64,000 nt of DNA from Phycisphaeraceae bacterium (GCA_028284155.1 JANQSF010000117.1:1-64000); one strand, 5' to 3'; counted from the first letter of the stretch, positions 20,501 to 28,628 are shown. Translations and numbers: made by a program. The notes: generated from the sequence alone by a model not told the origin.

Positions 20501-23500
20501 GATCACGGGCGAAGGGCACAGCACGTTCTTCGAGTACGACGACCGCGGCAACATCATCAGCATCCGCGACGAGCTGTCTGCCCAGACGGCGCGCGTCGCC
20601 AACCTGTTCGACGACCCGGCCTACGGCGTCGGGCAGTTCGCGTTCACGATCGAGTCGGTCGACATCGACGGCGACCTCGACATCGACCTGGTCGTCACCA
20701 GCGACGAACAACTCGTCGATGTGTTGATCAACAACGGCGACGGGGTGTTCGGTCAACGGGTTTCAACGATGGCGGGCGACCCAAGTACCGGCGTAAGTAC
20801 GCCGGTCGATGTCGCGATCGGCGATGTGGACGAGGACGACACGCTCGACCTCGTGACGGCCAACAACGACGGGACCGTGTCCGTCCTGCTCGGCCTGGGC
20901 GATGGGTCGTTCGCGGACCAAACCCTGATCGATGCGCAGGGCGCGCCGCAATTCCAGGGCCGAACGCGCGCGGTCGAATTGGCCGACACGAACGGCGACG
21001 GTCACCTGGACATACTGGTGACCACGCACATCAACTTCGGCAACGACGGCCAGGTGCGCGTGCTGCCCGGCGTCGGCGACGGGACATTCGGCGCGGGGAT
21101 CGTCACGGAGGTCGGTGATCAGCCGAACCGTCTCGAGGTCGGCGACCTCAACGGCGACAACATCATCGACTTCGCGACCTCAAACGTCGGCGACGGCACA
21201 GCGTCAGTACGCTTCGGCAACGGCGACGGGACTTTTTCAGGCGGTCAGGACTTCGACGACGGGAACGTGTCGTTTACCGGCCGACTCGGCTTCGTGACGC
21301 TACGTGATATGGACCTCGACGGCGACCTGGACCTGGGGCTGTACGACGGTGACTTGAAGCCGATATTCCTGAACGACGGCGCGGGGAACTTCACGCAGAT
21401 CACACAGGGCGGCACGTTCTCCGGCAATATTCACTACGAGATCGCGGACGTGACCGGCGACGGCATCCTCGACGCGATCGCCCCGGTCAATGACCGGCTG
21501 CACCTGCACGTTGGCAGCGGCAACGGCGTCTTCGCGGTCACCGAACAACAGATCCCCAACCCCGGCGCGATCGCTGCCTTCAAACCCGTCGTCGCCGACC
21601 TTGACGGTGACGGCGATATGGACATTGCCACCGCCAGCGGTGACAACCAACTTGTCGTGATCCGATTTAATGATGGCGGGACGTTCCCCTCGGCCCCCAG
21701 TCCGTTCATCTCGTTCCCGACCTCGGGCCTTGAGCTTGTCGATGTGAACAACGACGACCTGCCCGACCAGGTGCACCTCGAATTCGACCAGGGGCAGAAC
21801 GTCATCGCCGTGTACCCAAGCAACGGCGACGGGACATTCGGCGGGCGGTCGGCGGTGCAGCCCGTCGGCCCGGCCGACGTGACGCGCGTCGCCGACCTGA
21901 ACGAAGACGGGCGCGACGACGTGGTGCTCGGCGGCAACGTCGGCTTCCCGCAGGCCGGGCAGTTGCAGGTCGCGCTGAGCAACGGTGACGGCACGTTCGA
22001 CATAGGCGACGCGATCGACCTGGCCAACCCGAACCTGGCGGACTTCAAGATCGAAGACGTCAACGGCGACGGTGACCTCGATGCCGTCGTGCTCGCGTCC
22101 TTCTCGCGCAACGAGGTGCTCGTGCTGCTGGGCAACGGCGAAGGCGGGCTCGGCGCGCCGACACTAGCGTTCACGTCCGACGAACCCGGCCTCGCGATCG
22201 CCGTCGGCGACGTCACGGACGACGATGTCCCCGACGTCGTCATCGCCAATCAATTCCGACGCCAACCGGATGGGCGCGAAGCATTTGTCTTCCCCGGCAA
22301 CGGCGACGGCACGTTCGGCGACCATTTCGATCTCTCGATCGGCGGCGACCCCAGCCAGGTTGAGATCGCCGATTTGAACAACGACGGCCTGAACGACATC
22401 GTCGTCGCCTCCGACTCCCGCGACCTGTTCAATAGCTTCCGGATTGGCCAAAGCGTTTCGATCCACTTTCAGGGGATTGGCGTGAACGGCGGGTTCCTGA
22501 GTCGCAACTATCAGGTCGGCGTCGGCGCGGTGGACCTGGAAATCCTCGATATCGACAACGACGGCAACCCCGACATCGCCACGGCGAACAACGACGGCGG
22601 GACGGCCGGTGCATCAATGGGGCGTTCAATCACCGTCCTGCGCAGCGACGGGATCGACGACTTCCCGCAACGCCTCGATTACGCGGTGGGCGTCGGCGCG
22701 CAACACCTGGCGTTCGGCGACATCGACGGCGACGGCGACCAGGACTTCGTCACGATCAACCAGGCCGGCCAGCAACGGTCGGTGTCGGTGCGACAGAACA
22801 AGATCATCAATGCGGATGAGGGGCCGGTGCTGCCGGGGGCGACGTTGTTTAGTTACGACCCTGTCTTCAACGTGGCCGTTTCCAAGACAGACGAACTCGG
22901 GCGCGTTAAGCGCTTTGGGTTAGACGCGAATGGAAACGTCATCAGCCTGCGTCACGAGACCGGCGGCGACGATGTCGTCAGCACGCTCACTTACACGGAC
23001 GATGGTCAAATCGAGACCGTAACCGACCCACTGGGCCGAGTCGAGCGGCGGACCTACGACGCGCAGGGGCGGCTGGCAACGACCACGTACGCGGAAGGCA
23101 CCGCCGACGAAGCGGCCGTGTCCTTCGAGTACGACCCGGCGACGACGGCCGGGCTCGCCGGGCTGGCCACGGCTTTTGTTGACGAGTTGGGACGCCGCAC
23201 CGCGTTCGAGTATGACGTGATGAACCGGCTCGTGAACTTCACAGAACCCGATCCGGACGGCAGCGGCCCGCTGACCGCGCCGGTTTCGTCGTTCACCTAC
23301 GACGCGGCGGGCAACCAGGTGTCGTCGACCGACGCTGCGGATCAGACCGCGACCGTGGTGCGCAACGCGGCCGGACTGATCGCGCAGATCACCAACGCGG
23401 ACAACGAATCCACACGCTACGCATACGACGCGGCGGGCAACATCACGGCCGTAATCGACCCGCTCGGCCGGCGCACGCGCTACCGCTACGACACGCGCAA

Positions 23501-25523
23501 CCGCCGCGTCGAGACCATCGATCCGCGAGGCGGCAGGGAGACCCTCACCCTCGATCAGGACGGCCTGCTCACCGCGATCACGGACCCCGTGGGCAACGTC
23601 CATCGGTTCGTTTACGACGCGCGCCAACGCATGATCCGGGAGATCGACGCGGACGGCAACGTCATCGCCGCCGAGTACGACGATGTCGACAATCTGATCG
23701 CCAACGTCGATCGTAACGGCAGGCGCGTCGAGTACGGTTACAACGAACTGGACCTCCGTGTGACCGAAGACTGGATCGAAGACGGCCAGATCGTGAACAC
23801 GGTCGTGACGTCGTACGACGCGGCCGGCAACGAAACCCGACTCGTGGACGCGCACAGCGCCTTCGCGTTCACCTACGACAGCCGCAACCGTGTCGCCACC
23901 GTGGACAACGACGGCACGCCCGGTGCGCCGCACGTCGTCCTAACGTATACCCGAGACGCCGCCGGCAACCGCACGTCGACGACCGAGTCCATCGACGGCG
24001 CGGCCGGGGCCACCACGAACTACACCTACGACGGCCTGAACCGGATCACGCAGATCACGCAGTCGGGCGGCGGCGCCAGCGAGAAGCGCATCGACCTGGC
24101 CTACACCGGGGCGAACGCGATCGCAACGATTGACAGGTACAGCGACCTGGCCGGCACGCAGGCGGTTGTGAGCAGCGCATTCACCTACGACGCCCTGGAC
24201 CGCCTGACGCAATTGACGCACGCGGCCGGGCAGACAGTCGTGGCCGAGTACGCCTTCGATTACGACGGTGCGACCGGCATCCGCCAGATCATCGACAACG
24301 ACGGCACGACCGATTTCACCTACGACACGGCCCGCCGACTGATAGAGGCCGAACACACACCCGCCGACGGCGGGTCGGCACGGGAAGACGAATCATACGC
24401 GTACGACGCCGCGGGCAACCGCGTCGGGTCACACCGCCACGGCGCCGACTACGTGACCGAAAGCGGCAACCGGCTCGTGTCGGACGGCGATTTCACTTAC
24501 GCGTACGACAACGAGGGCCAACTCGTGCTGCGGACGCACGTCGCCACCGGCACGACGCGCACCCTAGAGTGGGACCACCGCGGCCGGCTGATCGCGGTGA
24601 CCGATCGGAGCGGCCAGGGCACGCTCGTGCAGACCGTGACCTACGCCTACGACGCCATCGACCGCCGCATCGCCAAACAGGTCGACTCGGCCGGACAAAG
24701 CCAAACGACCTACTTCATCTACGACGGCCTGGACGTCGCGCTGGACTTCACCGACACCGGATCGGGACCGGAACTGGCGATGCGCTACGTCCACGGGCCC
24801 GTGTTCGACCAGATCATCGTCCAGGAGACGGGCGACGGCCAGTTGCGGTGGCTGCTGACCGATCACCTCGGGACCGTGCGCGACATCGTCGACAACAACG
24901 GCGACGTGTTGAACCACCTGACCGTCGACGCGTTCGGCAACCTGCTGGCGCAGACGAACGCCGAGATGGTGACGCGCTACCTGTTTACCGGCCGAGAATT
25001 CGATGCGGACACAGGCCTCTATTACTACCGATCGCGCTATTACGATCCGCTGATCGGCCGGTTCATCAGCGAGGATGCACTCTTCGACAGGGAGGCGTCG
25101 AATCAATACCAGTACACCTTCAACGAGCCCGTCCTTTTCACCGACCCCACCGGCGAGATGCCCAAACCCCTGAAGGGCACGGTGCAGGATCGGCTCAGAG
25201 CGATGCGGTGCCGCAGCAAGGTCCGCGTCAGGCCCAAGGTTGACGAGCGTTCCAACATCCCGAAGCCGAAGCCCCAGCCGCGCCCGGAGCCCGTGGAGGA
25301 CACAAACGGTGTCGACGACGACGCCGACACCGAACCGGATGAGGTGCGGTTCTCCATTCCACGGGAGTTGATTATTTCGGTCATCTGCGGCATCATCGTC
25401 ACAAGGTTTGCCCCGTTCTTAGGCGGCAGCCCCACCGGCGGCCCGCTGGCGTCACCGGCGGGCGTGCCGTTGTCCATGACCCCGATTGACTTCGGGGCCA
25501 GCGGTCCACCGCAGGTCTTCTGA
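14553..25523 (+). CDS. Giant LEPR-XLL / YD-repeat (Rhs) protein with embedded FG-GAP propeller
   Basis: 3656 aa. The LEPR-XLL motif (LEPRVLL, residues 49-55) marks a planctomycete class of very long secreted or surface proteins; no classical signal peptide is seen. Domains in order: CARDB-like unit (~58-170), long beta-rich region, Ig/cadherin-like units (~825-910 and ~1185-1280), a carboxypeptidase-regulatory-like unit (LSGFVLDTNEQPLAGVPVAI, ~1288), first Rhs/YD block (~1545-2015), FG-GAP/VCBS propeller (~2029-2750, with DIDGDLDID, DLNGDNIID, DLDGDGDMD, DINDGN-type Ca loops), second YD block (~2768-3480), Rhs core motif (YYYRSRYYDPLIGRFISEDALF split over ~3490-3512, DPTGEM). The ~115-residue tail after the core is proline-rich, then has one hydrophobic helix (ELIISVICGIIVTRF). 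No known toxin motif is seen in it. A role in surface binding or effector delivery is inferred from family only. Confidence 0.9.
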   Translation: MNHKSRDQGHFRHRVRRQSYSRVRSLLASFKPSKRRHSQECWAGRLEPLEPRVLLTADLFGVFVDVKAPEPVVPGDSLTARVAVVNDGPDDADGHVTIDLFASLDGSIDEAEDVLLGSLTQSARIAAGRFKTFNFRETISADVAPGDYRLLARITSDAAVDDNNPANDIITLDEDGAPVAGTVVHRFGQVGDRRNTKFVYTEPDGTIVTLQLSGDGTGDVTFDAQGVPTITLTDTTTRSSLKINPKADRNAGDDGVASVNDIIVVDGASADDGALNQISGKKVDLLGDITVPGAAKKIDLRHATAGSQITVGGDPAGRDTLSLTLDRVENLSIQSTIGINRLTFTDWRNNGDVINQVVTPFIGRMQSKGDRNDPLIDGRFEADLLLNQDDTSTARMTLGNVTLAGPINGTTWDIRDDVGNVKMQDATDWTVNIASELRGLTAGVLNNVNLIVDGGAGNIKVVQWLGGLLDAFSAKNIRVDGDRRSDTPGDANFDIKLSGEDNPRNVVSGVRVKDNVLGGLWSFIGAVGNVQAGATAATWAMNVVGDLRGISTSVGDLAGTVAATTINSVKSKLDLIDATILAGTSLGSDGALGGAGDAADTFGPGSIRTVNVGQNMTRSAVIAGVDPLDGSINDAADSIVGFDENDPEADDASSIRTFNIKIDVDTDSVIGAGLLPRFVRVGTNRVEPGDAGDPLSIDLFLQPQLLSALLPIIQAFLTHDSGVSTSDGVTFDPRISGMIDSPTDVVSFLASFGSSPGVPAIDVLSNLNADGSFAFDTAALEALLGGVLTDGDLTLNLIATNDAGVDSSVVSVTFTLDRVAPTAPQAGLTIATDTGDPGDGFTELADVALTGTGETGSIVELLGTILSTTPDAQGDFTINGVSLFDGLNELILRARDTAGNTNQSTVPVTFGAPPLILRESTDFFVEQSVTVDLGQAAGTRSVSFDIDATFDTSDVSAALEDLLLVYLVDPADRAQTLLDGGEPGEPVFSLADGVASYPAGLVSFDGTTVSIDVTELGALTTGDLVFQLINSDSDTGTTASLSRIVSQVDENGVEPMRLDPQVVRADAGDDTALAGLFATTDLAVLIDRVSYDPTANRFAADLQVTNAGDGVGRRNVVVFADLPAGVDVVNASGVDGFGDPFINLDQSIDDGGLASGDTSMPIRVLIDNPGGVKFNLSPTLMTAGPNQTPQFDPVAPIAMQAGVPTMVELTANDLDGDAVTFSIEVDDDFDLPNVTLIGDGTLIFDPSPDQVGVYNIPIMATDGAGESMQTITFTVEADPITTTRLSGFVLDTNEQPLAGVPVAIGDATATTDDTGAFTIEFSGPTTSDTLVIHGEDEPGPNVYPFIAEKLTLLLDRELYEGAANVVDRPVYLPALDVANGTTINPAQDMTVTTPNIPGVALGVAAGSLQTRDGQPFNGVLSITQVPRDFTPAALPDTAMGDLVLTIQPGDMVFTTPAPLSFPNTDGYSPGDEFNLFSINPETGLFDIVGRNVVSEDGTTIDTVEGGVLNSSWHIIIPDGDDNVIEPHEEGCEDCEEGAPASSQVALYTGALTETHELVTYNSVGVSRGVVLHYESTRADPRPVFRFGVPRTPLDVGPDVFDTVRMYARIELARGNQTYVVPGWDGVFNPEDDPFAPLVNAHFWKLPESLTPEASLRVPARNLRTGVWQYTASTGMTVGPGAPQTNGLETTGDLVVVNQRGSDFGAGWSIAGLQRVVRNPDGSALLIDGNGNELIFRAGEDGEPFISPPDDYSTFETIDGGFRRTLKDQTVYDFSGSGRLQTVTDRNGNQTTYDYNDDGQIEFITDPVGLVTTFGYIDHDEDEDTRMKVGSITDPAGRVTLLEYDGRGDLIKITDPDGSARQFDYDGSHRLTSEFNKRGFSERVFYDIAGRVSGAIQADGARISVNPAQTRAIFPFKQTRRHPFETDPPTAKTIDENPTATYADANGNVTEYVLDARGRYVSALDGEGQLPSVRFDGRGRVAETITGEGHSTFFEYDDRGNIISIRDELSAQTARVANLFDDPAYGVGQFAFTIESVDIDGDLDIDLVVTSDEQLVDVLINNGDGVFGQRVSTMAGDPSTGVSTPVDVAIGDVDEDDTLDLVTANNDGTVSVLLGLGDGSFADQTLIDAQGAPQFQGRTRAVELADTNGDGHLDILVTTHINFGNDGQVRVLPGVGDGTFGAGIVTEVGDQPNRLEVGDLNGDNIIDFATSNVGDGTASVRFGNGDGTFSGGQDFDDGNVSFTGRLGFVTLRDMDLDGDLDLGLYDGDLKPIFLNDGAGNFTQITQGGTFSGNIHYEIADVTGDGILDAIAPVNDRLHLHVGSGNGVFAVTEQQIPNPGAIAAFKPVVADLDGDGDMDIATASGDNQLVVIRFNDGGTFPSAPSPFISFPTSGLELVDVNNDDLPDQVHLEFDQGQNVIAVYPSNGDGTFGGRSAVQPVGPADVTRVADLNEDGRDDVVLGGNVGFPQAGQLQVALSNGDGTFDIGDAIDLANPNLADFKIEDVNGDGDLDAVVLASFSRNEVLVLLGNGEGGLGAPTLAFTSDEPGLAIAVGDVTDDDVPDVVIANQFRRQPDGREAFVFPGNGDGTFGDHFDLSIGGDPSQVEIADLNNDGLNDIVVASDSRDLFNSFRIGQSVSIHFQGIGVNGGFLSRNYQVGVGAVDLEILDIDNDGNPDIATANNDGGTAGASMGRSITVLRSDGIDDFPQRLDYAVGVGAQHLAFGDIDGDGDQDFVTINQAGQQRSVSVRQNKIINADEGPVLPGATLFSYDPVFNVAVSKTDELGRVKRFGLDANGNVISLRHETGGDDVVSTLTYTDDGQIETVTDPLGRVERRTYDAQGRLATTTYAEGTADEAAVSFEYDPATTAGLAGLATAFVDELGRRTAFEYDVMNRLVNFTEPDPDGSGPLTAPVSSFTYDAAGNQVSSTDAADQTATVVRNAAGLIAQITNADNESTRYAYDAAGNITAVIDPLGRRTRYRYDTRNRRVETIDPRGGRETLTLDQDGLLTAITDPVGNVHRFVYDARQRMIREIDADGNVIAAEYDDVDNLIANVDRNGRRVEYGYNELDLRVTEDWIEDGQIVNTVVTSYDAAGNETRLVDAHSAFAFTYDSRNRVATVDNDGTPGAPHVVLTYTRDAAGNRTSTTESIDGAAGATTNYTYDGLNRITQITQSGGGASEKRIDLAYTGANAIATIDRYSDLAGTQAVVSSAFTYDALDRLTQLTHAAGQTVVAEYAFDYDGATGIRQIIDNDGTTDFTYDTARRLIEAEHTPADGGSAREDESYAYDAAGNRVGSHRHGADYVTESGNRLVSDGDFTYAYDNEGQLVLRTHVATGTTRTLEWDHRGRLIAVTDRSGQGTLVQTVTYAYDAIDRRIAKQVDSAGQSQTTYFIYDGLDVALDFTDTGSGPELAMRYVHGPVFDQIIVQETGDGQLRWLLTDHLGTVRDIVDNNGDVLNHLTVDAFGNLLAQTNAEMVTRYLFTGREFDADTGLYYYRSRYYDPLIGRFISEDALFDREASNQYQYTFNEPVLFTDPTGEMPKPLKGTVQDRLRAMRCRSKVRVRPKVDERSNIPKPKPQPRPEPVEDTNGVDDDADTEPDEVRFSIPRELIISVICGIIVTRFAPFLGGSPTGGPLASPAGVPLSMTPIDFGASGPPQVF

Positions 25524-25694
25524 CACTGATGTATGCCCTGGCTTGACCTTGCCCGTGTGGTCAAAATACTCTGCTGAAACGCAATTGATTGTACCAGCGC
25601 AGGTTGTACTCGCCAAGATGGTCACACATTTGACAGTCAGTGCCGGCTGTCCGATGCTTGGGTCCGAACGATTGGTTCGATCGGAGTATTTGCT

Positions 25695-26780
25695 GTGAGT
25701 TCTGTGTTGCAACCTTGGCAACTGCTGATCACCGTCATCTGCGGCTGGGTCAATCGGCATCAGCAGAACATCATCGATCTTCAGGACGACCAGATTCAGA
25801 CGCTGCTGAAAGCTCAGGGAAGGAAACGGATTCCGTTGACCGATGACGATCGCCGACGCCTGGCGGTGAAAGCCAAACGGATCGGCCGCAAGGCCCTGCT
25901 CGAACTGACCACCATCGTGACGCCCGACACGATCCTCCGCTGGCACCGTCAACTGGTTGCGCAGAAGTGGAACTACTCGAAGCGTCGAAAGAAGCCGGTG
26001 GGCCGGCCCCCGATCACGGATGAGGTCAAACGGCTGGTCGTGCGGATGGCCAAAGAGAACCCCGAATGGGGTTACGACCGGATCGCCGGCGAGGTGGGCA
26101 ACCTGGGACACCCCCTTTGTGACCAGTCGGTGGGCAACATCCTGAAGGAACACGGCGTCGAACCGGTACCCGCCCGAAAGCGAACGACATCCTGGAAGGC
26201 ATTCCTCAGAGCTCACTGGGACGTGTTGTCGGCGGTTGATTTCACGACGATTGAGGTCTGGACGTGCCGAGGCCTGGTGACGGTTTACCTGTTGTTCGTC
26301 ATGGATCTGTCGTCACGACGCGTCGAGTTCGCCGGGATGACGCCCAACCCCACAGAAGAATGGATGAATCAGATCGCCAGGAACCTGACGGATTGTCAAG
26401 ACGGGTTTCTCACTGGGAGCAGGTATCTGTTGATGGATCGAGACACCAAGTTCTGCCAGTCGTTTCGCGATATGCTTGAGCATTCGCGTGTGAAACCCAA
26501 ACGCCTGCCGGCGCGATCGCCGAATCTCAATGCCCACATAGAACGTTTCATGCGTAGCCTGAAAGACGAGTGCCTCAGTCGCATGATCTTCTTCGGCGAG
26601 CGGTCCGTGCGTAACGCGGTCAAGGAGTTCCTGAAGCACTATCACCATGAGCGCAATCACCAGGGACTTGACAACACGATCATTGACCCGGGTGAGGAAG
26701 TCGGACGCATTGCCGGAAAGATCGAATGTCGGCAGCGGCTGGGCGGACTGCTCAAATACTATCATCGCAAAGCGGCTTAG
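25695..26780 (+). CDS. rve-type DDE transposase
   Basis: 361 aa, GTG start at 25695. An N-terminal helical region (VNRHQQNIIDLQDDQIQTLL) is followed by a DNA-binding-like region with WHRQLVAQKW, SKRRKKPVGRPPI and NPEWGYDRIAGEVGNLGH, and then the RNase H-fold core. The catalytic triad is complete: Asp in AVDFTTIEVW, Asp in LMDRDTKFCQSF, and Glu in SPNLNAHIERF. The C-terminus HYHHERNHQG...RLGGLLKYYHRKAA is typical of planctomycete integrase-core transposases. It is expected to catalyse cut-and-paste or copy-out transposition of the element. The 87-aa ORF starts 11 bases after its stop, so the two are probably cotranslated. Confidence 0.92.
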   Translation: MSSVLQPWQLLITVICGWVNRHQQNIIDLQDDQIQTLLKAQGRKRIPLTDDDRRRLAVKAKRIGRKALLELTTIVTPDTILRWHRQLVAQKWNYSKRRKKPVGRPPITDEVKRLVVRMAKENPEWGYDRIAGEVGNLGHPLCDQSVGNILKEHGVEPVPARKRTTSWKAFLRAHWDVLSAVDFTTIEVWTCRGLVTVYLLFVMDLSSRRVEFAGMTPNPTEEWMNQIARNLTDCQDGFLTGSRYLLMDRDTKFCQSFRDMLEHSRVKPKRLPARSPNLNAHIERFMRSLKDECLSRMIFFGERSVRNAVKEFLKHYHHERNHQGLDNTIIDPGEEVGRIAGKIECRQRLGGLLKYYHRKAA

Positions 26781-26791
26781 GCGGGCTTATC

Positions 26792-27055
26792 ATGCTTCGA
26801 TGGCTGAAGACCAGAATCTCTGACTGGGCGGATCGAGTCCTCGAAGAGCGAATCGCGAGCCTAGCCGAAGAGACGCGAGCCTTGAAGGCAGAACTGGAGA
26901 AACGCAACGGTGGCCGACCCATCGTGCTGTCCGACGAAGATCGTGAACGATTGCGGAAAGCGAGCGAGGGAATTGATCTCGAACGACTCAAGAGGATCTG
27001 TGTCTTCAATCTTGATGAACCTGACGAAGACGACGCTCGGCCAGATTCAAGCTGA
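26792..27055 (+). CDS. IS passenger coiled-coil protein
   Basis: An 87-aa protein carried by the IS. It begins MLRWLKTRISDWADRVLEE, continues as a heptad-rich helix (IASLAEETRALKAELEKRNG), then GRPIVLSDEDRERLRKASEG and an acidic tail (LDEPDEDDARPDSS). The same ORF, of equal length, lies at the same place in the degenerate copy. It was therefore part of the element before the copies separated and is not a chance frame. Function is unknown; a regulator or accessory DNA-binding subunit of the transposase is an inference from the coiled coil and the linkage. Confidence 0.65.
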   Translation: MLRWLKTRISDWADRVLEERIASLAEETRALKAELEKRNGGRPIVLSDEDRERLRKASEGIDLERLKRICVFNLDEPDEDDARPDSS

Positions 27056-27221
27056 TCAATCAAATCAAAGTCCGGCTCAGATCTAGAGTTGCCATTGGGC
27101 GGAGTTATTTGACCACACGGGGACGCGTCTGTCCTTTGGGGAAGCGGCGAGACCGTGGTTGTCGTTGCAGCGGGTGGTAGCAATTTGGTAGCAATTCCGC
27201 TGTGACGACCTCCGGGGTCAA

Positions 27222-27250
27222 CAAAAAAGGACAGACACAAGTGTCTGTCC
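27222..27250 (-). terminator. Terminator of the tRNA-Met gene
   Basis: The perfect inverted repeat GGACAGACAC / GTGTCTGTCC (27229-27250, 2-base loop in DNA, effectively a tight tetraloop) is followed on the minus strand by TTTTTTG. It lies 20 bases downstream of the minus-strand tRNA. A partial third copy of the arm (GTCTGTCCTTT) lies at 27128-27138, so the hairpin may itself derive from a repeat. Confidence 0.75.
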
Positions 27251-27269
27251 CTAAGCGAATTGCTTTCAA

Positions 27270-27343
<74 letters not shown>

Positions 27344-27448
27344 ATCAGGTTGCCGCATTAATAGCCCGTTGGCAAGGGGGTGTCAATTGGTGGGACACCT
27401 TGTGGCGCGTTCTGGAGGTTTGAGTTCGATACTTGGCCAACGTGCGGC

Positions 27449-28372
27449 TCACGCGTCGACGGCGGCGAGTGCGACGAGTTCGACGATCAGGTCGTCGATG
27501 GTGTAACGCTTGGACAGGTCGACGGGCAGGGCCATGCCGCATTCGTGGTCGGTGGTGACGATCAATTGTGAGCGGTTCTGGATTTCGTAACCCATCGGGG
27601 CAGGTTGGTGGCCGACGACGACGGTGTTGGCCCCCCACTGCTTGGCTAACTCGTCGGTCAACTCCTGCGGGTGGTGTCGGCCCCAGACCATGTCATAGGC
27701 TGAGCCTTTGCTGCGCAGGTCTTCGTCGGTCAGGTCGCGGTCGATCACCGTCGGGTCGAACCGTTTCATGGCCGCGGTACCGGGCAAGCTGTGGGCGCAG
27801 AACAGGCCTCGCGAGCAGCGGACGCACAGCGGGTAGTTGCGGATGAAGCGGTTCATCGCTTCGCGGACTTGGTCAGCCTCGTCGCGGTACATGAAATCGA
27901 TGCCTTCGTCATAAGCCTCGGTCACGCTGTGGCCGTCTTTCATGATGCCCGAGCCGAGCATCTGGGCGAGCTCGTGATTGCTTTGCAGCAGGCAGACCTG
28001 CTCGGGGTACATGACCTTGTAAGCGGCGACGCGGATGAGCGTGCGGATGGACATGTCTCGGCCGTCCATCAGGTGCGGGCCGTGGATGACCTCCTGCAAG
28101 ATGACGTGGTTGCGCGGCGACTCGTGCAGGGCGGCGAGGTGGATGGTCTTAAAGAAGTTGTTGCCGTTGTCGTGGATGTCGCCGGTGATCAGCAGTCGGC
28201 CGGAGGAGCCGAGCATGATCGAGGCGCCCTTGCGTCGGCGGTCGTCGAGGTTGGCCTGAGCGGCTTGGTCGAACAGGTCGGCCACGACCTGCGGGTCGCG
28301 GAGGTCCATGCCCGAGCCGGGCAGCGGCGGCGGGCCAGACGGGGCGGGCGAGGTTGAAGTGGAATCACTCAT
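27449..28372 (-). CDS. Calcineurin-like metallophosphoesterase
   Basis: 307 aa, cytoplasmic, with a proline-rich N-terminus (SPAPSGPPPLPGSG). The metal-binding motifs of the PPP/calcineurin fold are all present: GDIHDNGNNF (GD-x-H), LLQSNHELA (NHE, with Ser for the usual Gly), LFCAHSLPG (metal-binding His) and VVVGHQPAP (GH). It is expected to hydrolyse phosphomonoesters or act as a Ser/Thr phosphatase with two divalent metals; the substrate is unknown. The ATG at 28372 (MSDSTSTS) is chosen over an upstream frame without similarity. It is transcribed divergently from the sigma-factor gene across 256 bases, so a regulatory link is possible but unproven. Confidence 0.85.
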   Translation of the reverse strand: MSDSTSTSPAPSGPPPLPGSGMDLRDPQVVADLFDQAAQANLDDRRRKGASIMLGSSGRLLITGDIHDNGNNFFKTIHLAALHESPRNHVILQEVIHGPHLMDGRDMSIRTLIRVAAYKVMYPEQVCLLQSNHELAQMLGSGIMKDGHSVTEAYDEGIDFMYRDEADQVREAMNRFIRNYPLCVRCSRGLFCAHSLPGTAAMKRFDPTVIDRDLTDEDLRSKGSAYDMVWGRHHPQELTDELAKQWGANTVVVGHQPAPMGYEIQNRSQLIVTTDHECGMALPVDLSKRYTIDDLIVELVALAAVDA

Positions 28373-28471
28373 GGGTCGGGTAGTATGGGGGAAAACGGGG
28401 TTGGACGCCAGTAGCGCGGGATTGTTGGGTGGATTGGGCTGATAATGGTCGCTGTCAGCGGGATTTGGGGC

Positions 28472-28499
28472 GATCCGGGTCCGCGGACAGACCCGGCTT
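28472..28499. repeat. 28-bp palindromic repeat, copy 1
   Basis: This copy and the one at 54084-54111 agree at 26 of 28 positions. The core CCGGGTC (28476-28482) pairs with GACCCGG (28490-28496). It lies in the divergent region between the metallophosphoesterase and the sigma-factor genes, about 130 bases before the sigma ATG. Confidence 0.7.
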
Positions 28500-28628
28500 T
28501 GGGGGGCTGATTGGGCGATAGTGATTACGATTAGCTCGGCTGAGCAGATTGGGCGATTCTGGCCCATCAGCCCGGATCACGGCGATGCAATACCCTTGTC
28601 AGGCAGGCGTTTTACCGGTGAGCGGCCG

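Larger units (their letters stand above)
25552..27121 (+). mobile_element. Intact two-ORF insertion sequence
   Basis: About 1570 bp bounded by terminal inverted repeats: left CCCGTGTGGTCAAAATA from 25552 and right TATTTGACCACACGGG ending at 27121. These match over 14 bases, then again after one extra A. Inside are an intact rve transposase and an 87-aa passenger ORF. No target duplication is obvious in the flanks (CCTTG on the left, GACGC on the right). The element begins 28 bp after the stop codon of the giant Rhs gene. The degenerate copy at 113-1581 belongs to the same family. I do not assign an IS family name. Confidence 0.85.

Noticed and set aside
25540-27135. Target-site duplication of the intact IS
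   Set aside because: Flanking bases (CCTTG and GACGC) show no direct repeat of 2-10 bases that could be defended.
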